Shown piece after piece: positions 49,431-57,863 of a DNA stretch of 64,000 bases. The position numbers and the translations under genes were made by a program. Numbering within the stretch: the stretch's first letter is position 1; each line of letters opens with the position of its first letter. The notes beneath the pieces were generated by a model. It was not told where the DNA came from. It ran no database searches and worked only from the letters and a program-made list of their open reading frames with translations. This stretch comes from Pyrinomonadaceae bacterium (GTDB taxonomy: Bacteria > Acidobacteriota > Blastocatellia > Pyrinomonadales > Pyrinomonadaceae): the NCBI GenBank assembly GCA_019694355.1, contig JAIBCB010000006.1:1-64000 (forward strand), given 5' to 3'.

Positions 49431-52400
49431 CTATAAGCATTTATTTTTAACTTTGTCAGAATTCGATTTGCTGACACTAGCATTACTAGCGTCATTGAGA
49501 ATTTTTGAAGCCCCAGCTCCGTACTTAAATTCAGCTGCGTGGCCAAGTTCGTGTATCAGTGTAATAATTCTATTCTGGGCATCAGACTTACCATACCGGT
49601 TATTGTAACCACTCTGAAATTGCGATGTTGCATTATTGTTCAGTGTAATTATGGCGCCATTTGCTCCAAGGTTGCGCAGACCTGTTGATCCGTCCGCCTT
49701 CGTGAACTCCTCATAACGAAATGTTGGAATGGTTTCTGCATTCACCGTCGTCTTCTTCCCATCCTTGTCAGTAGCGGCACCGAGATCGCCACGTCGTATG
49801 TTTCCCTTCTCCACCAATTCGAGTAGCAATTTTCTAGGATCAACATTCTCGCCGAACAATGCACGACAGTCTTTTTTGCCGAGGGCCTTATACACGTTTA
49901 GCAGATCTGAAAACAATCCCCAGTCAAACCCCCCATCGCCTTCGGTTGTCGTGGGAGAGCCGTATCCCGTACCGTCGTCAAACCAATAGACTGAGTAATT
50001 CTCGATACATCGCCAAATGTTTACACCGTTCACCACATCGGACAATACGCATGAAAGCCCTTCATAAACCGTGATTGAACGCATTTGAAGACCGCTCGGA
50101 TCGACATAGTTTGTTGGCTCATTTTCAACATAAGCATACCGGTTCCAGCTTTGCGGGCTTCCTATGGCGGCGCTTCCGTTGTAAGGATCAGGCGATGTCC
50201 ACCGACCGGCTTTGTTCTCGTGTTTGCGAAACCATGCGTTATCGAGACCGGTGGCTTCATCGCGCTCGGTTGAGCCGTATTTGTGACGGACGTTGCTGAC
50301 AACTCCGAAGCCTTGCTGAGACGTTCTTTGGCCCGTTCCCGTAGCTATCTCCTCGCCGTACGCCGAATAGTCCGAGCGAGATATCACGTTTCCAGAATTG
50401 TCGGTCGATGCTCGTGCCGATCCCTGCCAATCCGAGAAGACATATTTGACACCGAACGTCGCGGTCGATCCGCCATACTCCTCCACTAATTTTCCGCCAA
50501 TGTCGTATACCAGGTACCGCCACGTTTCGTTCACCTTCTCGGCGACGCGCATACCGCTCGCATCGTAAACTGAATTAGCCTGATTCGTATTGTCAGTATT
50601 GGACGTTTTGAACATGCGTCCGTTTGCATCGTAAGAGAAGTTCTTGCTCCGGAATTTTGCGTCCTGCACGACATTGCCGGCGTCGTCGTAAGTCGTGTTT
50701 GTTGTTAGTCGATTGGTTGCCTTGCTTATATCTGAATCCTCAATTGGGGTATAAGAAAGCGAACCGCTGTTATTTGCCGCCTTCCGATACATGTTCCCAA
50801 ATCTATCGAAATCGTACCTGGATAGATAGACCTGTTGGTCGTTGTCCCCCCGAAGCTCTTTCTCTTCTGACAGCCGGCCTATCGCGTCGTAGGACAGCTT
50901 CTTCGTCCACTGCTTGCCAGCTCCTATAAACGATTCCACCTTAGCGAGTTGGCCGTTGTTTTTCGATGTGTCGAGATTCCCGTTCGAATCGATCTGCCCG
51001 TAGCCGTAGTCGTACTTCTGCAACACCTCCGAGCCCCGCATCAGGCTTTGTGAAATCATCTGCAACCGATCGTTGAGAGTGTAGATTTCCGTGGTCCCGT
51101 TCCCAAGACTCATCGAACTCAGTGCTCCACCGTACTGTTGGTATTGCAAACCGCTTAGGTATGTCCTGTTTTGATCTACGATTCCAACAAGACGGCCGTT
51201 TTGATCGTAGCTGTTCGTAACGATTTTGCCGGACGGATACTTCTCCGAAACGAGCTGCCCCGCGAGGTTGTATCCGTATTCGAGTTCATACGTTTGTACC
51301 GCGATCAATTGCCGATGCTTGGCAACACGACCCATTTGGTCATAGTCGAACTCCGTCGCGGTCGCGGGTGTGTCCGGACGCAAAGCTCCGCCATCCGCGG
51401 TTTCAACCCGTGTCAACGCACCAAGGTTGTAATAGCCGCTCCTGGCCTGATCGTACGTGTAAGTGACTGTCGGCGTGCCGTCAGTGAAAGCCATAGTTTG
51501 GACCCGATTGAGGCCGTCATAGGTTAATGTTGTTCTGACACCTCGAGCGTCCGTCCCCTCGAGAAGGAGGCCGTCCGTATTGTATTTCAGGACTTTCGTC
51601 CATTTCGACGGATCGGGGGATCCCTTCACTCCGAGTATGTCAAGTGTCGGATTAGCTTCAATCTGCTTCTCGTGGGTCAGGCGCGAAAGTGAGTCGTATT
51701 TGAATTTCCTTTCCTGCGTTACAGTGCCATCAGACTGGATAACTTTGACAAGGTTATCGTTGCCGTCGTATTCGTAAAATGTGGGTTGAGCCGGAGCATC
51801 GACAGGGCCATAATTACCATTTGCATCGGGCTCATCGACTCTAACGATCCTGCCGAGAGCGTCCATCAACTGCCGTCTTTTCTTGCCAGCCTGATCGGTA
51901 ACAGTTGCAAAAGTGCGACCCAAACCTGCTGGCGTGGAAGTTGGACTGCTGAATTCCGTCGCGATCGCGGTAAGGTCCTGAAGCCTTACTTCGGCGGTCC
52001 TTCCGAGCGCATCGATTTCCGTGATTTCGGTGAACTTTGTTCCCGTCGGCACGCTGCTGTTCGGAGTCGAGGCGTAGAACGGATTGTAAGTTACGCGCGC
52101 TCGGCCAAGTTGATCATATTTTGTCGCTGTGACGCTCCATCCATCCGGGGTAAGCGAGGCACTCTGTATATTGCTCCCACGGCCGTCAAAATAGCTGTAA
52201 CGCTGGGCGGAGTTATTAACATCTAACGTCGCGGTCGTTTTCGCAAATCCAGGGAGTAGATCGGCAGTATTTGTTACGAGCTTATCGCTATATTCGGTAA
52301 GTGTATAACCGCCGTTCGGAGCCGTAATCTTCCTTGGTCGCAAGGTGTCCGACTCATATTCGTAACTGGTGATCTGACCATTCTCGTTCGTTGAGGTAAG

Positions 52401-55226
52401 GACGAGCCCGGTACTCCGATTATAGGTGGCTGAGGACGTAAGCTGTGGTGAGGTTCCCTTTGTTTCGGATCTTGGGTACGCATACTCTTCGTCTTTGCTG
52501 TATGTAATTGTCTTGAGATTGCAGCAGCTTAGCGTCGCCGAAACGAGAGAACCTGCAATGTCATAATTAAAGTCGGTCACATCCGCGTTCGGGTCCGTCG
52601 TTATGGTGGCATCGGCAAAACGTGTAACCTTTGTCAGGTTCCCGCGATATTTGCTCGCGCCGGTATAACCGTAATGGTAGACGGTCACGCAGCCGCCCGG
52701 GTCCGACTGCGGCGTAACCGTTCCCCCGCTATTTGACGTATTAGTGTTCGAGTTCTTTTTCTTGGATGTGTTGGAGTTGGAGTTCGTTTGTGATTGCAGC
52801 GTCAAGGGGTCGTCCGGGCACACTTCTTCAGTGTACGCCGGATGCGCCGGATTATAGTAAATGTCATGCGTCGAGGTGCTGATATCGTCTCGCCGGCTCA
52901 GAGTTGCATCACTTCCGTTGTGATCGTATTCGAGAAGCGTTTTCGAAACTGTCGTTCCGCCGACTATCGTCTTTACTGATTTCGGAAGACTTAATAAATT
53001 CGCGTTGATCCAGCCAGAGCCTGTTTCGTACGTGGTCTCCGTTGTCCGAAGCAGTGAGCCGAGCGTGCCCGGTGCGGCGTAATCGTACTCCTTTGATCGT
53101 GTTTGATTATTGTATTGGTCGTATTCGAACTCAGTCGCCTTCGTTAAGCCGGAGTCGTTTGTAGCTTCCGTCTTCGTCAGGCGGGGATTATTACCGCCCG
53201 TACCGGTGCCCAAAGACCAAAAATATTTCGTCGAGGTCAATGTTTCAGCGTCGGGCCGCTCGTTGGTGGCGGGGTCGATGGCCCCTGTCCGCTTTATCGT
53301 AGAGGTCTCTTTTACCAAGCCGTCTTTCCAATCTCCTGTGTTGTGCGAAACGGTCTTGGTCACGACATCGAAATCGACATCGCGGACGGTTATCTCGGAA
53401 ACACGGTCAGATCCAGCGGTCGGTTCAGGAGCATCGTAAAAGGTTTCCTGCGGGTTAGCAGCCGTTCGGCCGAACCAGTCATCGGTGCGCTTTGTGTACT
53501 TCGGTACATCGGTCAAGGCGGAGCTCCCGTCCGGGTAGTCATACTCGGTCGTTGCCGCAGTGAGACCGTCGCCGGTAACATTCCCCGTCGTGGTGAGAGC
53601 CGTGCTACTAACTGTCGTCCCCACGAGACGGGTTATTTTCTTTATCATCCCGTAGTTCGCGTGGTAATCGTACTTGAACGCAGTTTTCGTGGCCGGCGTG
53701 TACACATACCGCAGCACCCTGACGGTCGAGGGGGCGGTGATCTGCCCGACGAACTTGCCGGACCAGTTCAGCGTCATGTCCTCGTAGTAGAAGCGAACGG
53801 TCTGCAGTTCCTGACCGGCGGTCATCGCGGGAACAGTGACGGCGACGAGCTTGTCCGGGTTCCCGTAGGCGTCGTTCTCGTAGTAGAACTTGATCTGCCG
53901 GTTGAGGGTATCCTGGATGAAATTAATCCGGCCCGTGTTGTTCTTGTACCAGACGATTATCTTGTTCCCGTTGCGATCGCGGATCACATCCGGGAAATAC
54001 CTTACCGCGTTGGTGACCGGGCCGTAACCGAAATTGACCTTGCTTCCGTCTGGGTACAACGCGTTGAACCCCGGCACGTTCGTATATTGCGCCTTGTTCT
54101 TGTAAACCTTTATGAACGACCCGTCTGATGTCCCCCAAGATGTGCACCTCGTGCTATACGTTCCGAGAATCTGCTCGCTCGTCTTGCAGTCCAGTTGGCG
54201 GCGCGTTCCGTTCGCCTCCGTGATATCCAGTGGCAGAACTTCGGTTATCGTCGCTGTGTTGCCGTTCGTGTAATAGATGGTCCGGCTTCGTGTAGCGCTG
54301 TTCATGTAGCCGAATCCCGCCGTGAAGCCGGGAGCTATCCAACTCGCCTCGACATCGTAGGTGAAGTGATTCTGACCGCTGCTGTTGACGGATTTATTCC
54401 AGGTTCTGCTGTTGTAGACGATCCCCGTGCGTGCGTCCAAGTTGCGTCCCGGAAGCGACCCGAGGGCCACATCGAAACTAAAATTGGCGATACCAGCGCG
54501 GTGTCGTATGTCCAAAGTGGCGGGCTCGCTCGGTGAATCCGCTTCGACCTGTCCCGGAGGGGATCCTAAGTTGTTCTCGTATGAATATACGGAGCCTTGT
54601 TCGTCATCGGGAAGTTGCTGCAGCAACATTGGTGCAGGAGCCGCTGTCGTTCCCACGGACGACCCTCTTAAGCCGATTCTACGTTTGCTTAGCTCCTGCT
54701 CGGTCGGTTCCAAATCGGAAGGCATTGGCTGAGAATTATCAGCCAACGGCGATCCTTCATTCTCCGACGCAGCATTCGATTTCTGAGTATTCGTGCCGCT
54801 CGTTACGCTCGTCTCATTCTCCTTAACGCCTGAAAAGAAGTTCGACAGGGCATTTTCGATCGATAACTTTGCGAGGATCCGGGCCTCATCCTTATCTTCT
54901 TTCGTTTCTGTCGGTTCGGTCGCCATAGCGAAACCGCCACTCGACTCCTCGACAGCGACCAGCTTCGATCCCGCGTAAATGTAGCTTTTCGATAACTGCG
55001 CCGTGGTGGGCAACATCGAGTTGATCGGGTTCCAAACGTTCTCGGCATTCTTCGGTAGCGGTTTCCCGAACCAACCCGTTTTCGCTCCCGTTAGACCATC
55101 AATGAACGGTAGCCAGCCGTTTTGGGCAAACACCCCGATTCCTATGAGGCCAATCAATATAAGCGCAACTGATCCTGCAAAAAGTCGCGAGCGCTTTTCG
55201 ACAAGCGGGAGCATTTGGAGAGACAT
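49431..55226 (-). CDS. RHS repeat protein with C-terminal HExxH domain
   Basis: A 1931-residue protein. A signal-anchor (LFAGSVALILIGLIGIGVFA, about 15-34) precedes a low-complexity region, then from about 260 to 1700 come many YD/RHS repeats (YDVEASW, YDYHANYGMI, LEYDHNGSDAT, YDQLGRARVTYNPF, YDALGR-like, YEYDGNDNLVKVIQ), ending with the RHS core signature WRYLVYDIGGKLVEEYGG, GVKYVFSDWQGSARAST, RDEATGLDNAWFRKHENKAG and RYAYVENEPTNYVDPSGLQM. The variable tail after DPSGL carries ITLIHELGHAAEFKYGAGAS, an HExxH zinc motif, so the exported tip may be a metallopeptidase-type toxin. A proline/asparagine spacer (NSNSNTSKKKNSNTNTS) occurs near residue 830. RHS proteins encase toxins in a beta cocoon. 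An AGAGGAA ribosome site precedes the ATG. Confidence 0.85.
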   Translation of the reverse strand: MSLQMLPLVEKRSRLFAGSVALILIGLIGIGVFAQNGWLPFIDGLTGAKTGWFGKPLPKNAENVWNPINSMLPTTAQLSKSYIYAGSKLVAVEESSGGFAMATEPTETKEDKDEARILAKLSIENALSNFFSGVKENETSVTSGTNTQKSNAASENEGSPLADNSQPMPSDLEPTEQELSKRRIGLRGSSVGTTAAPAPMLLQQLPDDEQGSVYSYENNLGSPPGQVEADSPSEPATLDIRHRAGIANFSFDVALGSLPGRNLDARTGIVYNSRTWNKSVNSSGQNHFTYDVEASWIAPGFTAGFGYMNSATRSRTIYYTNGNTATITEVLPLDITEANGTRRQLDCKTSEQILGTYSTRCTSWGTSDGSFIKVYKNKAQYTNVPGFNALYPDGSKVNFGYGPVTNAVRYFPDVIRDRNGNKIIVWYKNNTGRINFIQDTLNRQIKFYYENDAYGNPDKLVAVTVPAMTAGQELQTVRFYYEDMTLNWSGKFVGQITAPSTVRVLRYVYTPATKTAFKYDYHANYGMIKKITRLVGTTVSSTALTTTGNVTGDGLTAATTEYDYPDGSSALTDVPKYTKRTDDWFGRTAANPQETFYDAPEPTAGSDRVSEITVRDVDFDVVTKTVSHNTGDWKDGLVKETSTIKRTGAIDPATNERPDAETLTSTKYFWSLGTGTGGNNPRLTKTEATNDSGLTKATEFEYDQYNNQTRSKEYDYAAPGTLGSLLRTTETTYETGSGWINANLLSLPKSVKTIVGGTTVSKTLLEYDHNGSDATLSRRDDISTSTHDIYYNPAHPAYTEEVCPDDPLTLQSQTNSNSNTSKKKNSNTNTSNSGGTVTPQSDPGGCVTVYHYGYTGASKYRGNLTKVTRFADATITTDPNADVTDFNYDIAGSLVSATLSCCNLKTITYSKDEEYAYPRSETKGTSPQLTSSATYNRSTGLVLTSTNENGQITSYEYESDTLRPRKITAPNGGYTLTEYSDKLVTNTADLLPGFAKTTATLDVNNSAQRYSYFDGRGSNIQSASLTPDGWSVTATKYDQLGRARVTYNPFYASTPNSSVPTGTKFTEITEIDALGRTAEVRLQDLTAIATEFSSPTSTPAGLGRTFATVTDQAGKKRRQLMDALGRIVRVDEPDANGNYGPVDAPAQPTFYEYDGNDNLVKVIQSDGTVTQERKFKYDSLSRLTHEKQIEANPTLDILGVKGSPDPSKWTKVLKYNTDGLLLEGTDARGVRTTLTYDGLNRVQTMAFTDGTPTVTYTYDQARSGYYNLGALTRVETADGGALRPDTPATATEFDYDQMGRVAKHRQLIAVQTYELEYGYNLAGQLVSEKYPSGKIVTNSYDQNGRLVGIVDQNRTYLSGLQYQQYGGALSSMSLGNGTTEIYTLNDRLQMISQSLMRGSEVLQKYDYGYGQIDSNGNLDTSKNNGQLAKVESFIGAGKQWTKKLSYDAIGRLSEEKELRGDNDQQVYLSRYDFDRFGNMYRKAANNSGSLSYTPIEDSDISKATNRLTTNTTYDDAGNVVQDAKFRSKNFSYDANGRMFKTSNTDNTNQANSVYDASGMRVAEKVNETWRYLVYDIGGKLVEEYGGSTATFGVKYVFSDWQGSARASTDNSGNVISRSDYSAYGEEIATGTGQRTSQQGFGVVSNVRHKYGSTERDEATGLDNAWFRKHENKAGRWTSPDPYNGSAAIGSPQSWNRYAYVENEPTNYVDPSGLQMRSITVYEGLSCVLSDVVNGVNIWRCIENYSVYWFDDGTGYGSPTTTEGDGGFDWGLFSDLLNVYKALGKKDCRALFGENVDPRKLLLELVEKGNIRRGDLGAATDKDGKKTTVNAETIPTFRYEEFTKADGSTGLRNLGANGAIITLNNNATSQFQSGYNNRYGKSDAQNRIITLIHELGHAAEFKYGAGASKILNDASNASVSKSNSDKVKNKCL

Positions 55227-55451
55227 ACAAGATTCCTCTTTTGTTATTTAGATTTCTAGTACGAAAAAAGCAGTTGGACGGATTGCGTGGAGGAATGGTA
55301 ACTGAAGGATCCGAAATTAGCAAATACCAAGGGCTCTCACTCGATTTGTTCAGGACGGTTTACAGCACAAATGCCGAGGTATTGTCGAATGAGATCAGCG
55401 TCGTTGGCCGGGACACATCTGCTAAACGCCGGCAGTTATTCTTAAAAGTAG

Positions 55452-57776
55452 CTAACGGGTGTATTGGTCATGAGTTCTGTTTTGGAGTCGATTAGTATTC
55501 TCTTTTATGCTTTCAGGGTTCGGCCTACTGGCTTGTGGCTGACGGGTCGATACTTGTGACGGAGCCTTGCCGATCCTGTCTGAAAGCTCACGGCTTAGAA
55601 TGCTCATTGCTTCGTGGTCGGCTTTGGCTGCCAAGCCGTTCCTTGCGAAACTCGCATCCAGTATCTCCACGGCCCGGTTGGTAAGTTCGTGATGGTCGAG
55701 GCCTGAACCGGATCTTATACGCGTTAGTATTTCGGATTTGAACTCGTCACGAAATTCGCCGAAGACCTTACCCTCCGGTTTCGGAACCGATTCCTGAATC
55801 GGCTTCTGGCGATCCAGTTCGCTAGTGCTCACCTTCGATTGCAACTTTTCTTTCTGAAGTACCGCTAGCTGGTAAACGAAGTCTCTTTCGGCCGCGGGCA
55901 GTTTCCGATAAACGTAGCTGTGATCGAATTCGTTCTTGTAGCGTAGTCCATCATTCGGCGTCTTCAGGCTTTGCAGGAAATGTCTGGTAGCGGATATCGA
56001 GTCCTTTAGCTGCCGCCTGCTGAGCCTCGATTCAAGACTGTCGATCAGCTGGGCCGCTTCCGGGCTTGGGCGTATCTCACCGCGCATCAAGGCATCTGTC
56101 CTCGTCTTGGCATCGCCGCCGACACTCGCGTAGGAAAGTTTCGCTGCGGTCATCTCCAGTGTGTAATGGCGTGGAGAGGTTTCCGTTAAGAGAAATCGCA
56201 TCTCTTTCGAGGTCATGGGTGGGGCGGTCTTTGCCTTTTCCTTCTCCGGTAAACTTTCCCACTGAAATCCGAGCCTTGCATTCTCCAATCGGATCTTCGA
56301 TGCCGCATCGATCACTTCGGCCCTTGTGGATGCCCGTTCGAGCATTACCGCATATTCCCTGTACCGTGCGTTGGAATGTCTCAACCTGGATTCGGGCTGC
56401 TTCAGTTGGTGCGCGATATAAGCGGATGCAAACTTGAGATCGTCGATCGCGGCCTGCTTCTCATCCGGGCCGTCTTTCGCAGCGTAATACACATCGTTCT
56501 GGTAAACTCTCAGGATCGAATCGACCGGAGTGCCGCTCTCGAGAGCTTCATCGAGCGCCGGGAGACGGACTTCTGTCCACCTGTCGAGTTCCTCCTTCGA
56601 CATTTCGGAAGCCATTCGGGCAAGCGAGGTGTCCTCCAATTCGGTCCGATCGAATTCGAGTTGTCCGCTCCCGTTACCATCCCGATCGAGAGATGGCGTC
56701 TCGGCTTCTTGAGCAATGGCACCTTCATACACTTTTTCAAGGGATAGTTCATCGTCCTCTCTATCATGCCCTTCGAATACGGTCCGCTCGCTGTGCGAAT
56801 CGATCAGGTCGAGCCTGTCGGACGGCTCCAGTTTGCTCATCTCTTCGGCCAATCCCGAGATATCCTTAACCACTCGTTCGACCCTTTCGTCTTTCGATTC
56901 GGTGTTTGGTTCGCTATTGCGGATTTTGGAGTCCGAGGTGAGAAGTTCGTTCCGGCCCTCAAGGGCTCCATAGATCCAATTGAAGACCTTCATCTGGGTG
57001 TCGCGGTCGGCTGACGAGCCAGCGATGCTCTTACCGTGCTCGACTATTTGCGGTACGAGTTCTTTCGCTCGCGATTCGCCCACTAAAGTTGAGAGTCTCT
57101 TGACCCCATACTCATTGGTCGCGATCGCAAGCGGCGGCGCGGATGAAGGGGTTTCCTTGGGCGTTATCAGGATTCCGTCCTTAACCACCGCTCCACGTTC
57201 GTAGAGATCTCTTGCGAATTGCGATTGGCCGTTAAGGTGAGACGCATGTTCGCCTCGATTGCGTCCTTGAGTATCTTCCAGTTTCGCAAGCAGCATTTCC
57301 GACCTACTAACGGAAAGGATCTCGTTTATGGCTCTTTGGGTTCGCGGGTTTACTCGGGAAGCTGGAGTATGCTCAGCGACGGATCTTTGAGACCTCTCGA
57401 CAACGGATTCACGGCCGTTTAACCCATGTCCGAGCTTTTCGATGGCAATCTTAACGATATCGGCGTGGCATCCTTCCCCCGCCCGGCAGAAACATGTGAT
57501 GTTGATGGTCTGGCCGTCGCGAAAAGCTTGCCCAAGTTTCAGCATCCCGTCACGCAAGCCTCCCTCGTTCGTTCGGTAGCTGTTTCGAAGACGTTCCGCG
57601 TAGGCGATAAGGGCTGCGTCCCGGCCCACGCCTTTTGGTGCTATTTCGCTCCGCTGGGGCGAAAGTAAACCAAGTTCCGGGGTCACGATGTTTCCGAGAT
57701 CCAGAGTTCGGTTTGGAGTGCCGCGAACTTTCTCATTTATTCGAGCGATAACGCGGTTGTTAAGATCTGAATTCAT
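55452..57776 (-). CDS. Large relaxase-associated protein with N-terminal DUF4326-like domain
   Basis: A 774-residue hydrophilic protein. The N-terminal 120 residues (LDLGNIVTPELGLLSPQRSE; ALIAYAERLRNSYRTN; INITCFCRAGEGCHADIVKI) resemble DUF4326, small domains with a C-x-C and CHxDVL motif seen on mobile elements; this part may bind metal. The remainder is helical and highly charged with no motif I recognise (ELLTSDSKIRNSEPNTESKD; DRLDLIDSHSERTVFEGHDR). It is encoded 87 bp after the relaxase on the same strand, so it is probably part of the DNA-processing unit, for example a partner of the relaxosome. An uncommon combination of domains. Confidence 0.55.
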   Translation of the reverse strand: MNSDLNNRVIARINEKVRGTPNRTLDLGNIVTPELGLLSPQRSEIAPKGVGRDAALIAYAERLRNSYRTNEGGLRDGMLKLGQAFRDGQTINITCFCRAGEGCHADIVKIAIEKLGHGLNGRESVVERSQRSVAEHTPASRVNPRTQRAINEILSVSRSEMLLAKLEDTQGRNRGEHASHLNGQSQFARDLYERGAVVKDGILITPKETPSSAPPLAIATNEYGVKRLSTLVGESRAKELVPQIVEHGKSIAGSSADRDTQMKVFNWIYGALEGRNELLTSDSKIRNSEPNTESKDERVERVVKDISGLAEEMSKLEPSDRLDLIDSHSERTVFEGHDREDDELSLEKVYEGAIAQEAETPSLDRDGNGSGQLEFDRTELEDTSLARMASEMSKEELDRWTEVRLPALDEALESGTPVDSILRVYQNDVYYAAKDGPDEKQAAIDDLKFASAYIAHQLKQPESRLRHSNARYREYAVMLERASTRAEVIDAASKIRLENARLGFQWESLPEKEKAKTAPPMTSKEMRFLLTETSPRHYTLEMTAAKLSYASVGGDAKTRTDALMRGEIRPSPEAAQLIDSLESRLSRRQLKDSISATRHFLQSLKTPNDGLRYKNEFDHSYVYRKLPAAERDFVYQLAVLQKEKLQSKVSTSELDRQKPIQESVPKPEGKVFGEFRDEFKSEILTRIRSGSGLDHHELTNRAVEILDASFARNGLAAKADHEAMSILSRELSDRIGKAPSQVSTRQPQASRPNPESIKENTNRLQNRTHDQYTR

Positions 57777-57863
57777 ATTCTCAATGCACGGGTGCCCTTA
57801 TCGGCCTTCCGGTGCAATGAGGTATGTGCAAGCGGTGTGCCTTTTTCGCTTGCCGAAAGCCGC

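Noticed and set aside
55241..55495. Rightward 84-residue ORF upstream of the RHS gene
   Set aside because: No ribosome site or homologue, spans the RHS promoter and runs into the end of the neighbouring gene.
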